Below, one piece after another: positions 22,943-33,396 of a DNA stretch of 64,000 nt (positions are counted from its first letter, which is position 1; every line of letters begins with the position of its first letter). The notes beneath the pieces were generated by a model. That model did not search any database, was not told the origin of the DNA, and saw nothing but the letters and a program-made list of their open reading frames with translations. Source of the stretch: Ailurus styani (taxonomy: Eukaryota > Chordata > Mammalia > Carnivora > Ailuridae); NCBI GenBank assembly GCA_002007465.1, contig LNAC01000136.1, forward strand, positions 2,268,840 through 2,332,839, written 5' to 3'. The position numbers and the translations under genes are program-made.

Positions 22943-25900
22943 GTCCTTATATCTGCATACTATCTTCTCACCTACATGAAGGTCTGTAAGCATTCATTTT
23001 TCCCATCCAGGAAGCCAAAGCCTCCTCGGTCATTGAATCCAACCTGAATTAGCCAAGTGATAAAGTCCCAAGGCACAGCGATGCCTGGAGATAGTTCAGC
23101 CTTGGGGAAAAACCCAGACACTCCTTCACATAACTGGAACAGACAAGGCAAATACCCCTCCCTGCCCAGGGGAGGGTTTCTGGGTCAGGACTCCCTCCCT
23201 TAACCAAAGAGTCAGACATCACTGGCCATTTTCCCAGCACACTACCCTGCTTCTCTGGCTGACCTTTAAGGTTAGGACCTCTGGATAGAAGCTCATGAAA
23301 GACAGTGATAAGGCAAACTCAGCTGCCTTTGAGGGCACAAAAATCCAGTTTTTCATTTCCAATAGACCCCGAAAATCCCAAGGGCCACATACAAGCCATT
23401 CCTGGCCTATGAGGTCAATGCAACAGAACCACCATCATCGGGCCAAGCTCTCTGAATTGCTTTTTTTTCCCCCCCAGTAAAGGTTCTCCTGCTCATGAGA
23501 ACGAAGCATGTGAGAGCTGCTAGCGGAGGTCAGGGCTAGGTTCTTGGGCGTGAAGAGCCACGCTGAGCAAAGCCAGATGGATTCCCACCTCAATTTCTTG
23601 TGCTATTTACAATGTGCCTCAAAATTCAACTAGGGGAGCACAGTCCGCTCTCATTCGGCCCGGCGGGCTGGCCACGTCCCTGTTTGCAATGCCATCCGCA
23701 TGCACCCAGAACCCACTGGCCACTGTTTATCAACATTTCAGTCATCCCACGTTACCCGCGGGTCAGTATTAAACGGCAGAGTGGGAGGCCTTCAGCAGAT
23801 CTCTGAACAAAGGTCTTTCTGCTAAAGATCTCTGGGAAATGCTGCTTCTAACTTTCCTCATACAAACTACATTCAGAATTAAAATGTAAATTCAAATACG
23901 ATCTCACATAATGTACCAAGGTAAAATGCTTTCTAAAATAATCAGTCTTCAGATATTTTTCCGCCCTGTCCTCCATCTCCGGCAAGCTCATGCTATAATA
24001 TTTAATGAGCTACAGCAAGGATCAACCAGGGAGGAAGGCACCACCATGGGAAATCAGCCAGAATTGTTTAGAGCCCAACAGAAACTATTTTTCAAGTATT
24101 TTATATTGTTAGTTGAAATGGAAAACCACTTTCCCTGTCTACAAAGCTCTGATTTAGCTCTTTTTACTTAGCCATTAAAAATTTATTTTCCTGATCGTCA
24201 CATTTTGCATCTCCCATTTAAAGAAATGTCTTCTTTTCTCCCTATCCAAATAAAGTTTGAGTCTCACGGATTTCGGATTCAGATTCAACGAACCTTTTGC
24301 TGCAAAGCCTAACGGGGTGCTGAGCATTGTAGAGTCAACTCAGCCTATTATCTACAGATTTATCATTTCACAGATGGAGGAACAGGGCCTCCCTTAAGCT
24401 CAGTGACTTTCCGGTTTTCAAAGACCTTGCAAGGGGCATTCCTGGAGTTTCCAAGTCTCTGCTTCCAATGGGAATGGAGACTCCAGGTAAAATATTTCCC
24501 CAGTATTGCTTGCATCTGGCTTTATCCTTCCAGAATCTTGCTCAAGATAAGTTACATGGTTGGAGGGAACTTTTTGCTACTGGTACTCTCAGCTTGGGAT
24601 CCAGGATTGTATGCGATTCACAGAAGGATAAATACAGCTCTTGCCCATTGCAAACAACCTTCACAAGGGACCTTCCCCCCTGAGTTCAAATAACCAGAAA
24701 TTAAGCCCCCTGGTTTGTAGAGTTAGTCCAGACAAAGGTTCACAATTGACATGATGTCAGGTCTTCATTCCTTTCTGTCATTGCTACCCTCTGACCATGA
24801 CGCTGTTCAAAGAGTCAGAGCAGCTGAGTGGGAGGGGGAACCAAGGCCTCCCTTCCACCTGTGTGAGGCCAACAGGCAGGGCGAACCGGAGCCTAGGAGG
24901 GCTGGCAGTCGGGGCCTGCAGGGGAAGAAAGGCAGGGCATTCTAGCAAGTTGACCACCAAGCAAAACTTGATACACACCAATCTGATGTCAACGACTACT
25001 ACTGATTATGGCAGCATTTCGATTTTCAAGGCATGACCATTCACAAGTACTAACATTCTGCGGAAAACCCACCAAAACATAATGCTATCTCTGCAGCCAA
25101 CGGCAAGATAAGCCTCGTTCTTCTTCCCTTCCAGGAAGTGGAGCACGTCCTTCTCACCTGTTTGCTTGCTTGCCCTCCTGTTACTCTGCAGATCTTATTT
25201 TTCATGAGTGTGAGAGGCATGCCTATTCTTTTTCTGTAGAAATTTCAAGGCCAGACATTTTACCTCTGGTGGTTCTAAGTGCTAAGATGCTACAGAAAAC
25301 ATCACACAGAAATTCTGAGTAATCAAAACTGTACCTTTATGGTGGTGAAAAATTCACTACCTTATCTTCCCGAAAAGGTTACAGGAAAGATGTCAGATTC
25401 ACCACCGAGATATTAATAACATGGGTCGTAATAAGAGGTCTCAGTTCCAATTTGTGACCCATGAGGTGGCACCCCCAAGCGCAAATGGGTAAAACCAGGA
25501 GAACATTCCAGAGACGTTCGCAAATGAGTCACTGCCCTCCACGGAACCTCGACTGGTTTACTGATGGAAAGAAAGAATAACAAAAGGATGTCCAAAGTGT
25601 TAAAAGGTCAGAGCAGTAAAGGAAGAATAAGATATTCGTTTGGCCCTTACAGTGTATCGATAGAGCATGTGTGAACCCAATTTAACACCCCAAGGACTTA
25701 GCATACGTTTACTCCCCTTTGATCTACAGAGCGAATGCCTCACACTGTATGACTAGCTGACCTTCTTACATTGGTTATGGCATCCGTTCAAGGGGTCCCT
25801 CCGTAACCTTTGAAAGCACTCAATTTCTTCATTGGCATTGTAAAAACCACAATAAATAGCATTTGGGGTCATCTGCACGGAAAGTTTCTTCGCGTTACTT

Positions 25901-26279
25901 TTTAGATGAAAAGCCGTGGCCCTTCATTGGAAGGTCCCTGTCAGCACAGTCAGGTGAAGTCACGGGCCCCTGCAGGGTCTGGTCGTTCAAAGTGGGTTCA
26001 GGGACAGAATCTCCTCCCGCGCTCTGCCAGCTTCTACAATATCTAAGTTCTATTTAATGAGTTCATTAAGAAACAGGTATTTCTGCCCTAACAGGTCATG
26101 AAGCTTCTCAGAGTCACGAAGTCCAGGTCTGTTTGAACTAAGCATCTGTGTTGAATACTGAATGTTTGCTCCGGTCTACTGAGCCACTAAATCAGAATTC
26201 AGGGGACTGGAGCTGTTACTTTTTACTCCTTCCACCTATGAGATAGAGGGGATCCTCTAAAAGGGGTTCATGCAGAAGG
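22943..26279. other. Unique non-coding sequence (3.3 kb)
   Basis: No repeat of high confidence and no protein-like frame. A weak antisense MIR-like stretch lies at about 24335-24420 ('tttcacagatggaggaacag'). The lack of strong repeats over 3 kb next to the CpG island is compatible with functional, possibly regulatory or transcribed DNA, but nothing is diagnostic. Confidence 0.4.
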
Positions 26280-26440
26280 AGGCCTGGGCCAGAGAGTCCC
26301 GGGTCTGAATCATGGCTTTGCCACCGTCTATCTGGGTGATCCGGTGCGGGTCAACTTCTCCAGCGTCTTGGTTTTCCGACTTGCTGAATGTGGGGGAACA
26401 GTCACCCCAAATGCTCATTTTGCCCATTACCAAAAAAAGT
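26280..26440 (+). mobile_element. MIR SINE
   Basis: Sense MIR: 'gagtcccgggtctgaatcat', 'ggctttgccaccgtctatct', then a decayed 'gtgaccttgggcaagttact..ctcagttt' and 'cttgctgaatgtggggg'. Confidence 0.65.
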
Positions 26441-26784
26441 GTAGGTTCAAGACCTTATTTTCTAATTACGTCTCACATATGGGAGATGCTCCCTGTTCGC
26501 TGAACCTGAGAGAGGCTTCTCTAGAAAGATTATTAACAAGGCTGCATTCACTGTTAGGGTTCCCAGTTCCATCCCAGGGTCACACCCAGCACCCAACTTG
26601 AAGCTCCTGTAAAAGGAGGAAGAGACTCTATTTTCTTCTGACAAAATAAGAAGCTAGGAGAATCCTAACGAACCCTCCGCGTGGAACTCTCCTGAAGATG
26701 ACAGGCACTCAGGCAACAAAATCTGGCTGGCTTCCCTTCCTTCCTTCAGGGTGTGTATGTTAGATACAGACCTTGCTCTGTGGG
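26441..26784. other. Unique non-coding sequence upstream of CpG island
   Basis: No repeat or exon recognised. Ends at the TG/CG tract. Confidence 0.4.
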
Positions 26785-26833
26785 AGTGAGTGTGTGTGCG
26801 TGCGTGTGTGTGTGTGCGCGCGCGCGCGCGCGC
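26785..26833. repeat. (TG)n(CG)n alternating purine-pyrimidine tract
   Basis: About 14 TG/CG steps pass into nine consecutive CG steps (26816-26833). Alternating TG/CG DNA of this length is a strong Z-DNA former. It sits exactly at the left edge of the CpG island. Nine CG dinucleotides in a row are unusual in mammalian bulk DNA, where methylated CpG decays, so this tract is either unmethylated in the germline or young. Confidence 0.95.
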
Positions 26834-27838
26834 AGGGGGCGTGGCGAGGGTGGATAAAGACCTTGCCCCTTGCCCTGGTTTCAGCTCTCCGGGGGACTGG
26901 CTTCTCAGGAACACGTCCTCCCTCTGGACCCGCAAAGCCCCGGGCCTCAGGCTCCTGCTCCTTTGAACCCTCCAGCGCTGCCCATCTCTTTCCAGATGTA
27001 GTGACGGCGGCTCTGCCTCCTCGCTCCCTGCCGCACCCCCCAGGCAGCGAGGGTCCCCGCGCTCCAGGATTCCCGTTCCTGGACGTGGATCGTGATGGCA
27101 TCAGAAACCTTCTGTGCCCTCTTGGCCCCGGTGCACCAGCAGCACCCTCCTCTCCTTCGCCCTGGCAGAGCACGCAGGGCACGTGCTCCGGCGCGGTCCC
27201 CAGAGCCAGTCTGCTGCGAAGGTGCCCCAACACCCTCGCCTCCCACCCCGGGCAGGCAGGCCAGGGTCTGGCCAGAGCGCCCTCCTCCAGCCAGGCCTGG
27301 AGAAGTGAGTGCAAGGGATGTGAGTGGGGGGCCGGGAGGGGGGGCTGATCGGGTCACTTTCTGGGACCCGTGTACGCAGCCCTCTCCACTCCCATTTCTT
27401 GCAGGAAGCAGAGCGAGGAAGCCAACACCGTTTAGCTCGGAAGTACCTCCAGATCGGTTGCGCTTGCCATCAGACTCATAACCCCATGTAATTCATCGTT
27501 CCCCAGCCTGGCGGCTCTGCCGGAAGCCCGGGAGCGGCACCCCGCAAGCACCCCGCGCCCCGCAGCGGGTCCAACTCTCGCCCCACGGCGCCACCTCTGG
27601 GCCCCGCACGTTCCTCCCCGCGGGGAGGCTTGCCGTTCTCCCCGGGCAGAACCCACAGTCAGCGGGGCTTGGAAGTGACCCACCCCCTTTCCGACCCGGC
27701 TCCGAGAGCCCCCCACGCGGATCCCCTGCGAGAGACGAGGAAGCCGGGAGGTCGCTCCGCAGATCGGCGCTCCCGCGGGGTCCGGCCCTCTCCTCCCCTC
27801 CCTCCTCCTCTCTCCTCCCGTCCAGCTCCAGTCCCCGC

Positions 27839-27868
27839 GCCTCCTGCGCCTCCTGCGCCTCCTGCGCC
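27839..27868. repeat. 9-bp GC-rich tandem repeat in CpG island
   Basis: Three consecutive 'cctcctgcg' units with a degenerate fourth. Confidence 0.85.
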
Positions 27869-28143
27869 GCCAGCGCCCAGCGCTTCTCTCCCCCAAGGGG
27901 AGCAAACTACTTTCTGGGCTAAATTGGGGTCTCTGAGCAGGAAAGGCTTTCCTTCCTCGCCTTCTCCTCACCCTGGCTCTCAGAAACCGCAAGGAGAGCG
28001 CTCACCCCCCCACACCCCACAAAAGAGCTCAGGCTACCAGTGCTCCCCGACTTTCCAGCTCAAAAGATCCGGTCGGGTCTGACACCACCACCGGGGTACG
28101 CATACTCCGGATTTTTCCAGAGACCCTACCTGTCCCTTGTGGC

Positions 28144-28231
28144 TTGCAAAAAACAAAAACAAAAAAACAAAACAAAAAAACCAGAAACCAGAAACCAAAA
28201 CAACCAACCAAAAAAAAAAAAAAAAAAAAAA
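28144..28231. repeat. A-rich low-complexity tract ending in the gap
   Basis: Interrupted A-runs with 'ccagaaaccagaaacc' repeats, finishing in 21 A's directly against the Ns. It is out of character with the surrounding CpG island, so it is either a retroposon tail whose body lies in the gap or a low-quality contig end. Confidence 0.8.
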
Positions 28232-29078
28232 NNNNNNNNNNNNNNNNNNNNNNNNNNNNNNNNNNNNNNNNNNNNNNNNNNNNNNNNNNNNNNNNNNNNN
28301 NNNNNNNNNNNNNNNNNNNNNNNNNNNNNNNNNNNNNNNNNNNNNNNNNNNNNNNNNNNNNNNNNNNNNNNNNNNNNNNNNNNNNNNNNNNNNNNNNNNN
28401 NNNNNNNNNNNNNNNNNNNNNNNNNNNNNNNNNNNNNNNNNNNNNNNNNNNNNNNNNNNNNNNNNNNNNNNNNNNNNNNNNNNNNNNNNNNNNNNNNNNN
28501 NNNNNNNNNNNNNNNNNNNNNNNNNNNNNNNNNNNNNNNNNNNNNNNNNNNNNNNNNNNNNNNNNNNNNNNNNNNNNNNNNNNNNNNNNNNNNNNNNNNN
28601 NNNNNNNNNNNNNNNNNNNNNNNNNNNNNNNNNNNNNNNNNNNNNNNNNNNNNNNNNNNNNNNNNNNNNNNNNNNNNNNNNNNNNNNNNNNNNNNNNNNN
28701 NNNNNNNNNNNNNNNNNNNNNNNNNNNNNNNNNNNNNNNNNNNNNNNNNNNNNNNNNNNNNNNNNNNNNNNNNNNNNNNNNNNNNNNNNNNNNNNNNNNN
28801 NNNNNNNNNNNNNNNNNNNNNNNNNNNNNNNNNNNNNNNNNNNNNNNNNNNNNNNNNNNNNNNNNNNNNNNNNNNNNNNNNNNNNNNNNNNNNNNNNNNN
28901 NNNNNNNNNNNNNNNNNNNNNNNNNNNNNNNNNNNNNNNNNNNNNNNNNNNNNNNNNNNNNNNNNNNNNNNNNNNNNNNNNNNNNNNNNNNNNNNNNNNN
29001 NNNNNNNNNNNNNNNNNNNNNNNNNNNNNNNNNNNNNNNNNNNNNNNNNNNNNNNNNNNNNNNNNNNNNNNNNNNNNN
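28232..29078. other. Assembly gap (847 N)
   Basis: 847 unknown bases in the core of the CpG island. GC-rich promoter/first-exon sequence is a common cause of such gaps. Confidence 0.99.
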
Positions 29079-29640
29079 CCGGCGGGGCTGCCGACTCTCC
29101 GACTCGCCCTCGCTCCTCCCCGGGCCCCGGAGCGCGGCGGAGGCGGCGGTGCAGACCGCGGCCGGGCGCCCCCTCTGCCGGCCTGGGCTCCGAGCGCTCG
29201 CTCGCTCGCTCCCTGCGCTCCCTCCGGCTCCGAGCGGCGCGCGGGGAGTGCGAGTGGCAATGGCAGCAGCGCCTGCTCTGCATAAATGACTTCCCCCGCC
29301 CCCCTAACACCCCTCCTCTCCCGCAGCCCCCTCCTCCTCTCCCTCCTCCGCCCGCCGGAGAGCGGCCGCAGCCAGGCGCCCACCAGGTCCTAGCGCCGCC
29401 GGGTTCTCCGGGCTGGAACCTCCAAGGGTCCCGGGCGGCCGAGGCGAGTCTTAACCGAGGGCTGGGAGCCGAGCTCCTGGCGTCGCGGCTCTGCCCCCTT
29501 CTCTTCCTTTCCTCCCTGGATTTGACTCGATTTACCGCCCCTTGCCGAAAGACTGGGGAGATCTACACGTCGGTGCGAGTCAAGCGCCCCGAGGATTCAT
29601 TCATCCTAGCTCTGAACCTCCTTAAACAACGGAGTATTTA

Positions 29641-32600
29641 GGAAGGTCACTGGCGTGCCAACTGCCGAACAAATAACCCGAGATTTTCACTTCGTTAATT
29701 CTTCATGCTTTTCAGCAACTGTTTACTTTACACACTCTGCTGCCGGGAGAAGCTACCACACGGGACCGTGAGGCGCATCGACTCTTAAAAGCCCACCGGG
29801 GTGGCTCCAAAGCCAAGTCTGTTGCCTGCTGACTTTCGAAATCTGTGCATCTGATACGAGGCAACGCCACGGGAGAGTGAAATTCCAGTCGCAGATTTGA
29901 GCAAAGATGTTTCTATGAATATTTGGTATGAAAATGGATGGAGACGTGGGGCCAAGGGAATAACTTCATTCATTCGTTCCACTGAGTCTGATGAGGGCGG
30001 CTTTTTCTCCACCAAGCAAAAGTTTTCCAACTTTTCCAAGCGCGGCCCTGCAACAGTGAGAGACCTCAGTATAAAAAGGACCACAGAGGAAGTTCAGATG
30101 AAATATGGGCCCGCGCCGGCTTCAGGGCTCTCTCCAGCGCTGTGACTGCAGTGGGCAGGAGGGAGCGGGGATTAACCCCCTTTCTGCTGAACAACCTCCC
30201 TGCCTCTTCTGGTGGCACGGGATGATTCCTCATGAAAAGAAAATATATTCTTTATGTAAATAACTCTATTGGCCTCTGAAGTATTTCTCATACCCCTAAC
30301 TCCTGCCTGCCCCTCTTAACCCCTCCTTTTCCCACACTCCCCCCCCAACATCTTTCTTCTTAAGCATTGGTTAAATGTACTTGAGATTAATTAACCAATC
30401 CCATCTCTAGCTTTGGGTAATGATTCTGTTACCTGCCTAGGGCTTCACTTTTCTCCCTTCTCCCCTCAGCTGAATCATATCGGCAAACTCAAAATTTATT
30501 AAAGTTCATCAAATTCAAAAAGTGAAATTCGTAACTCACAAAGTTACCATTTTGTGACATTTTACACATTGCATAAGGTATGTCATGTTATCAGATCTTG
30601 AAACCAGACTCACCAAATAGCATTAGCCCTCTCCCTAACCCATGAAGTGGAAGGCCAGAAAAGCTCAATAATTTTGCAGAAGGACATATTGTTTATTCTG
30701 TTTGACTGATTTGGCACATCTCTTGAGCACCTAGAACTTGCCAGGCATTGTGCTAGACACTGGAGAAAGGGGAGGAGGGAGAGGAAAAAGAGCAAAAAGG
30801 ATTCCTGGAATTCAGGCTCTGAATAACTCTAGATGTGGTTTATTACTATTGTTGTCATTGTTATCTACAGGCGGAAAAGCTTAAGTACTACACCTGAGCT
30901 TTCCAGTTTCAGTCCGGTCTTGCTACCGGCCGTCCCTCTGCACAAACCACTTCCTCCCTTCCCAGTCTGGAATCCAGAAAGTTTACAATCTATTAGATCA
31001 CTGTTCATTGCCTCCCAGGCCACCTGCATCCATCCCTAGACTGGATGATTCTTCCAATAGCCGCTGGGTTTCAGATGGGATGGGAAGAGCTCAGTCAAAA
31101 TCCAAGTCTCAACGCACATCAGTCAGTCATCCCTTCAGAACTGAGGGCATTAGCTGTCAGAGGACAGGGAGAGCCTGTCTGCGGATGGTCCGCAGGAAGG
31201 TGGCTCCAGTGAGGACCTCACAAGGTACTCTGTGAGTCAAGTCCGAAGCATGGCCTGTGGTTTTCTCTGGGACTCTCGGGCCATTCTTGTTTAGGACCCG
31301 CAAAGACCGCACAAAACACTTCTCTTTGAAAGCCAAGTTGCCTCTGGGCTTCAACTTATGAATGAAATGAAGAGGGAATCCCTGCCCCTGGTCTCCTGAG
31401 GCCTGGAAGTTGTTTCCTAAGAGTAGCGAAACTACTCATTGCTGTTTTTTCCTCCGTGGTGTCTTTCCCTTTTTCTTTCCAGCGAACACTCATGCCCGGC
31501 TTGGCACGCACACACAGCACTCACTGCACTGAACGTGAGACGGAATTGGAAAATGAGGTAGGAAACAGGCAACCCTCTTTTCTGCTTTGTAAACCAATCC
31601 CTGGGCCAGAATTTTAGCTTTGCTCAAAGGGTATATTCTTTCGTTTGGACGCGTATGTATTTGGAAGGGAAAATCCTCGCTCTGTTCAAGAAATAAACAA
31701 GATCTGGGACCCCATACATCTGTCAACTCAAACACATGAATGTAGATTCATTCTTTGTCTTGTCCATCACTTTTGTAGCTCCCTTCGCTAGGCTCACTTA
31801 TGAAGAGTGGGATTCTTAAACTTCAGTGAGACCGAAGAAGCCCCTCTGTGATTTATGCGAAGGCTTTGGGATCTGCCTTCATGAACTCATTAGCCTCCTT
31901 GATTAGAGCCAGTTGGCTGCAATGAAGCTTCCAGATAAGGATCTGGAGCTACAGAAAAAAAAAAGATCTTTCAGGACCTTAGGCTCTGCTGGTTCTCACG
32001 GTCAGCTCTGCTCACAATGTCTCAGTAGCCAAAGGAACAAGGAACTAATAGAATAGAAGCAGTTCGTGCAAAACCATCCCTAGCATTGGCAAAGAAGCTA
32101 AATCCAAGATTTTTTTATATGCAAAGAGTAGCTCTGCAAGTTTGACCCTCGACTCTTCCTCCCAAATGTGCCATATGGCTGGGAATCAGATAGTTTTAAA
32201 TTTTACTCTGCCTTATACTTAGCAACAAATTACTTGATAATGAGGCCCCACTAGTGTTTGGCCTCTCTGCCAAGGTCCCTCACAGCTTTAAAGGAAAATT
32301 GCAGTGAAAGGCGATGAACAGAAATCCAGGCAGTTTCGTAGGAGAGGTGAACAAGAACCCTGTAAGGATTCATCTTGAAACGCTGCAAACGAGAATTATT
32401 CTGGGAAGAGTTTGCCTGATGAGACACCTCATTTCTTCCTCTGCTACATCCTTGGCTGGAAATTGACCTTAAGGGCTCTTCTAACCTGAGGTTCTGTGAA
32501 TCAATAATAAATTGGTAATGGACGGTTTGGAGCTGACTGAGAAGGGGGAAAAATGTCACTGGGAATTTCGCTGCCCGGGAGAAGAGTCACCAAATTTATG

Positions 32601-32674
32601 GAGATTCTAATCAGTTTTCCAGTATATCAGATTCAGAGTTGGCAGTGAAAATTTGTCAGATTTAATGATAATAA
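29641..32674. other. Unique non-coding sequence downstream of CpG island
   Basis: Three kilobases with almost no recognised repeats apart from a short antisense L2-like piece at about 30690-30775 ('ttgccaggcattgtgctaga'). It contains a TATA box at about 30070 (separate entry). No protein-like frame. Confidence 0.4.
30069..30078 (+). promoter_or_regulatory. TATA-box-like element at CpG-island margin
   Basis: 'gtataaaaag' is a close match to the TATA consensus and is followed about 30-40 bases later by a GC-rich patch ('gggcccgcgccggc'). This arrangement would fit a plus-strand start near 30100. Only the motif is seen; promoter activity is inference. Confidence 0.3.
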
Positions 32675-32870
32675 TAAATGGTAATAATAACTATCATTTA
32701 TTAAGGACTAGTAATATGCCAGGCACTGAGCCAAACACATTTCAGGCCTTAATCTCATTCGTAGAGCATCAGAGCTGAAAGAGAACTTACATATCAGAGA
32801 ATCTAACTTCTTTATTTAATAAAGAAGAAAACTGAGGCCAATATAAAACTAAATTGGAAGACAGCAATCC
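32675..32870 (-). mobile_element. MIR SINE, antisense
   Basis: 'taactatcatttattaagga', 'tgccaggcactgagcc', 'cctt aatctcatt', and after an internal divergence 'agaaaactgaggcc'. Antisense MIR order is preserved. Confidence 0.75.
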
Positions 32871-33336
32871 TATCATGGGAAAATAAGTTCGCAATGCATG
32901 AATAATATAAATAAAACAGAGGAATGGCCTTGAGGACCAAAGGTGATAGTGCGCTATGAACCTGGGATTGACACTGATCGGACTGGCACACCGGGGTTAA
33001 TAAAATAACTTCCAGTAGAATGAAAACTTGACTCATCTCCAATTTCATAGATGTTTCACTACCACCATTTAACAATATCATCCATGACACATAGGAGCCA
33101 CCACAGGGCGTTAACAGGGCTCAATTTTGCCTTTATGGCCAAATATGTAGCAAATGGGATGCTAATGGGTGACTAAACCCCTGCAGATTTCAGGAGGCTT
33201 GAGCTCCATCTTTGACCCATTTGAAGTGGATTTCGAAGGGCATAGTGGACCCTCTTCTGTAGACATTTAAATCCTGCAATGACGAGCTGGTTCCCAAAAG
33301 GCTTTCAGCTGAGAGAAAAGCTTAAAGTTTGCAGGC
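32871..33336. other. Unique non-coding sequence
   Basis: Nothing recognised. Confidence 0.4.
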
Positions 33337-33396
33337 CACTTCCTTCATATACATATGTATATACATATGTATATACATATGTATATGAAGGAAGTG
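33337..33396. repeat. Perfect 60-bp palindrome
   Basis: Every base from 33337 pairs with its partner up to 33396 (centre between 33366 and 33367). The ten-base outer arms are 'cacttccttc' and 'gaaggaagtg'. The inner 40 bases are an AT-rich run of 'atacatatgt' units, each itself nearly self-complementary. There is no spacer, so the whole can extrude as a 30-bp-stem cruciform or hairpin. The match stops abruptly at both ends. Confidence 0.97.

Larger units (their letters stand above)
26840..29640. promoter_or_regulatory. CpG island, probable promoter, interrupted by assembly gap
   Basis: From about 26840 the sequence becomes GC-rich and dense in CpG, in sharp contrast with both flanks. It stays so to about 29640 apart from an A-rich run at 28147-28231 and the N gap. 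GC-box-like runs (such as 'cccccgcccccc' near 29294), a (GCTC)n stretch (about 29197-29213) and a 9-bp GCG-containing tandem repeat at 27839-27868 are present. Length and composition are those of promoters of widely expressed or developmental genes. Orientation and gene are not determinable. Long open frames in both directions here reflect GC-rich composition and are not called as genes. Confidence 0.8.

Noticed and set aside
26760..27481. Overlapping frames of 129-191 codons on both strands in the CpG island
   Set aside because: GC-rich DNA has few stops. Frames overlap in several phases on both strands, and part encodes the TG/CG repeat.
27432..28082. 186-codon minus and 150-codon plus frames, arginine- or proline-rich
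   Set aside because: They reflect the GCG/CCT tandem repeat and GC-rich composition. I found no start context, domain or splice signal that decides for a gene.
28034..29641. Open frames of 380-530 codons on both strands crossing 28.03-29.64 kb
   Set aside because: Most of each frame is Ns, which cannot contain stops. The real sequence on either side is poly(A/T) or GC-rich CpG-island DNA with no recognisable protein.
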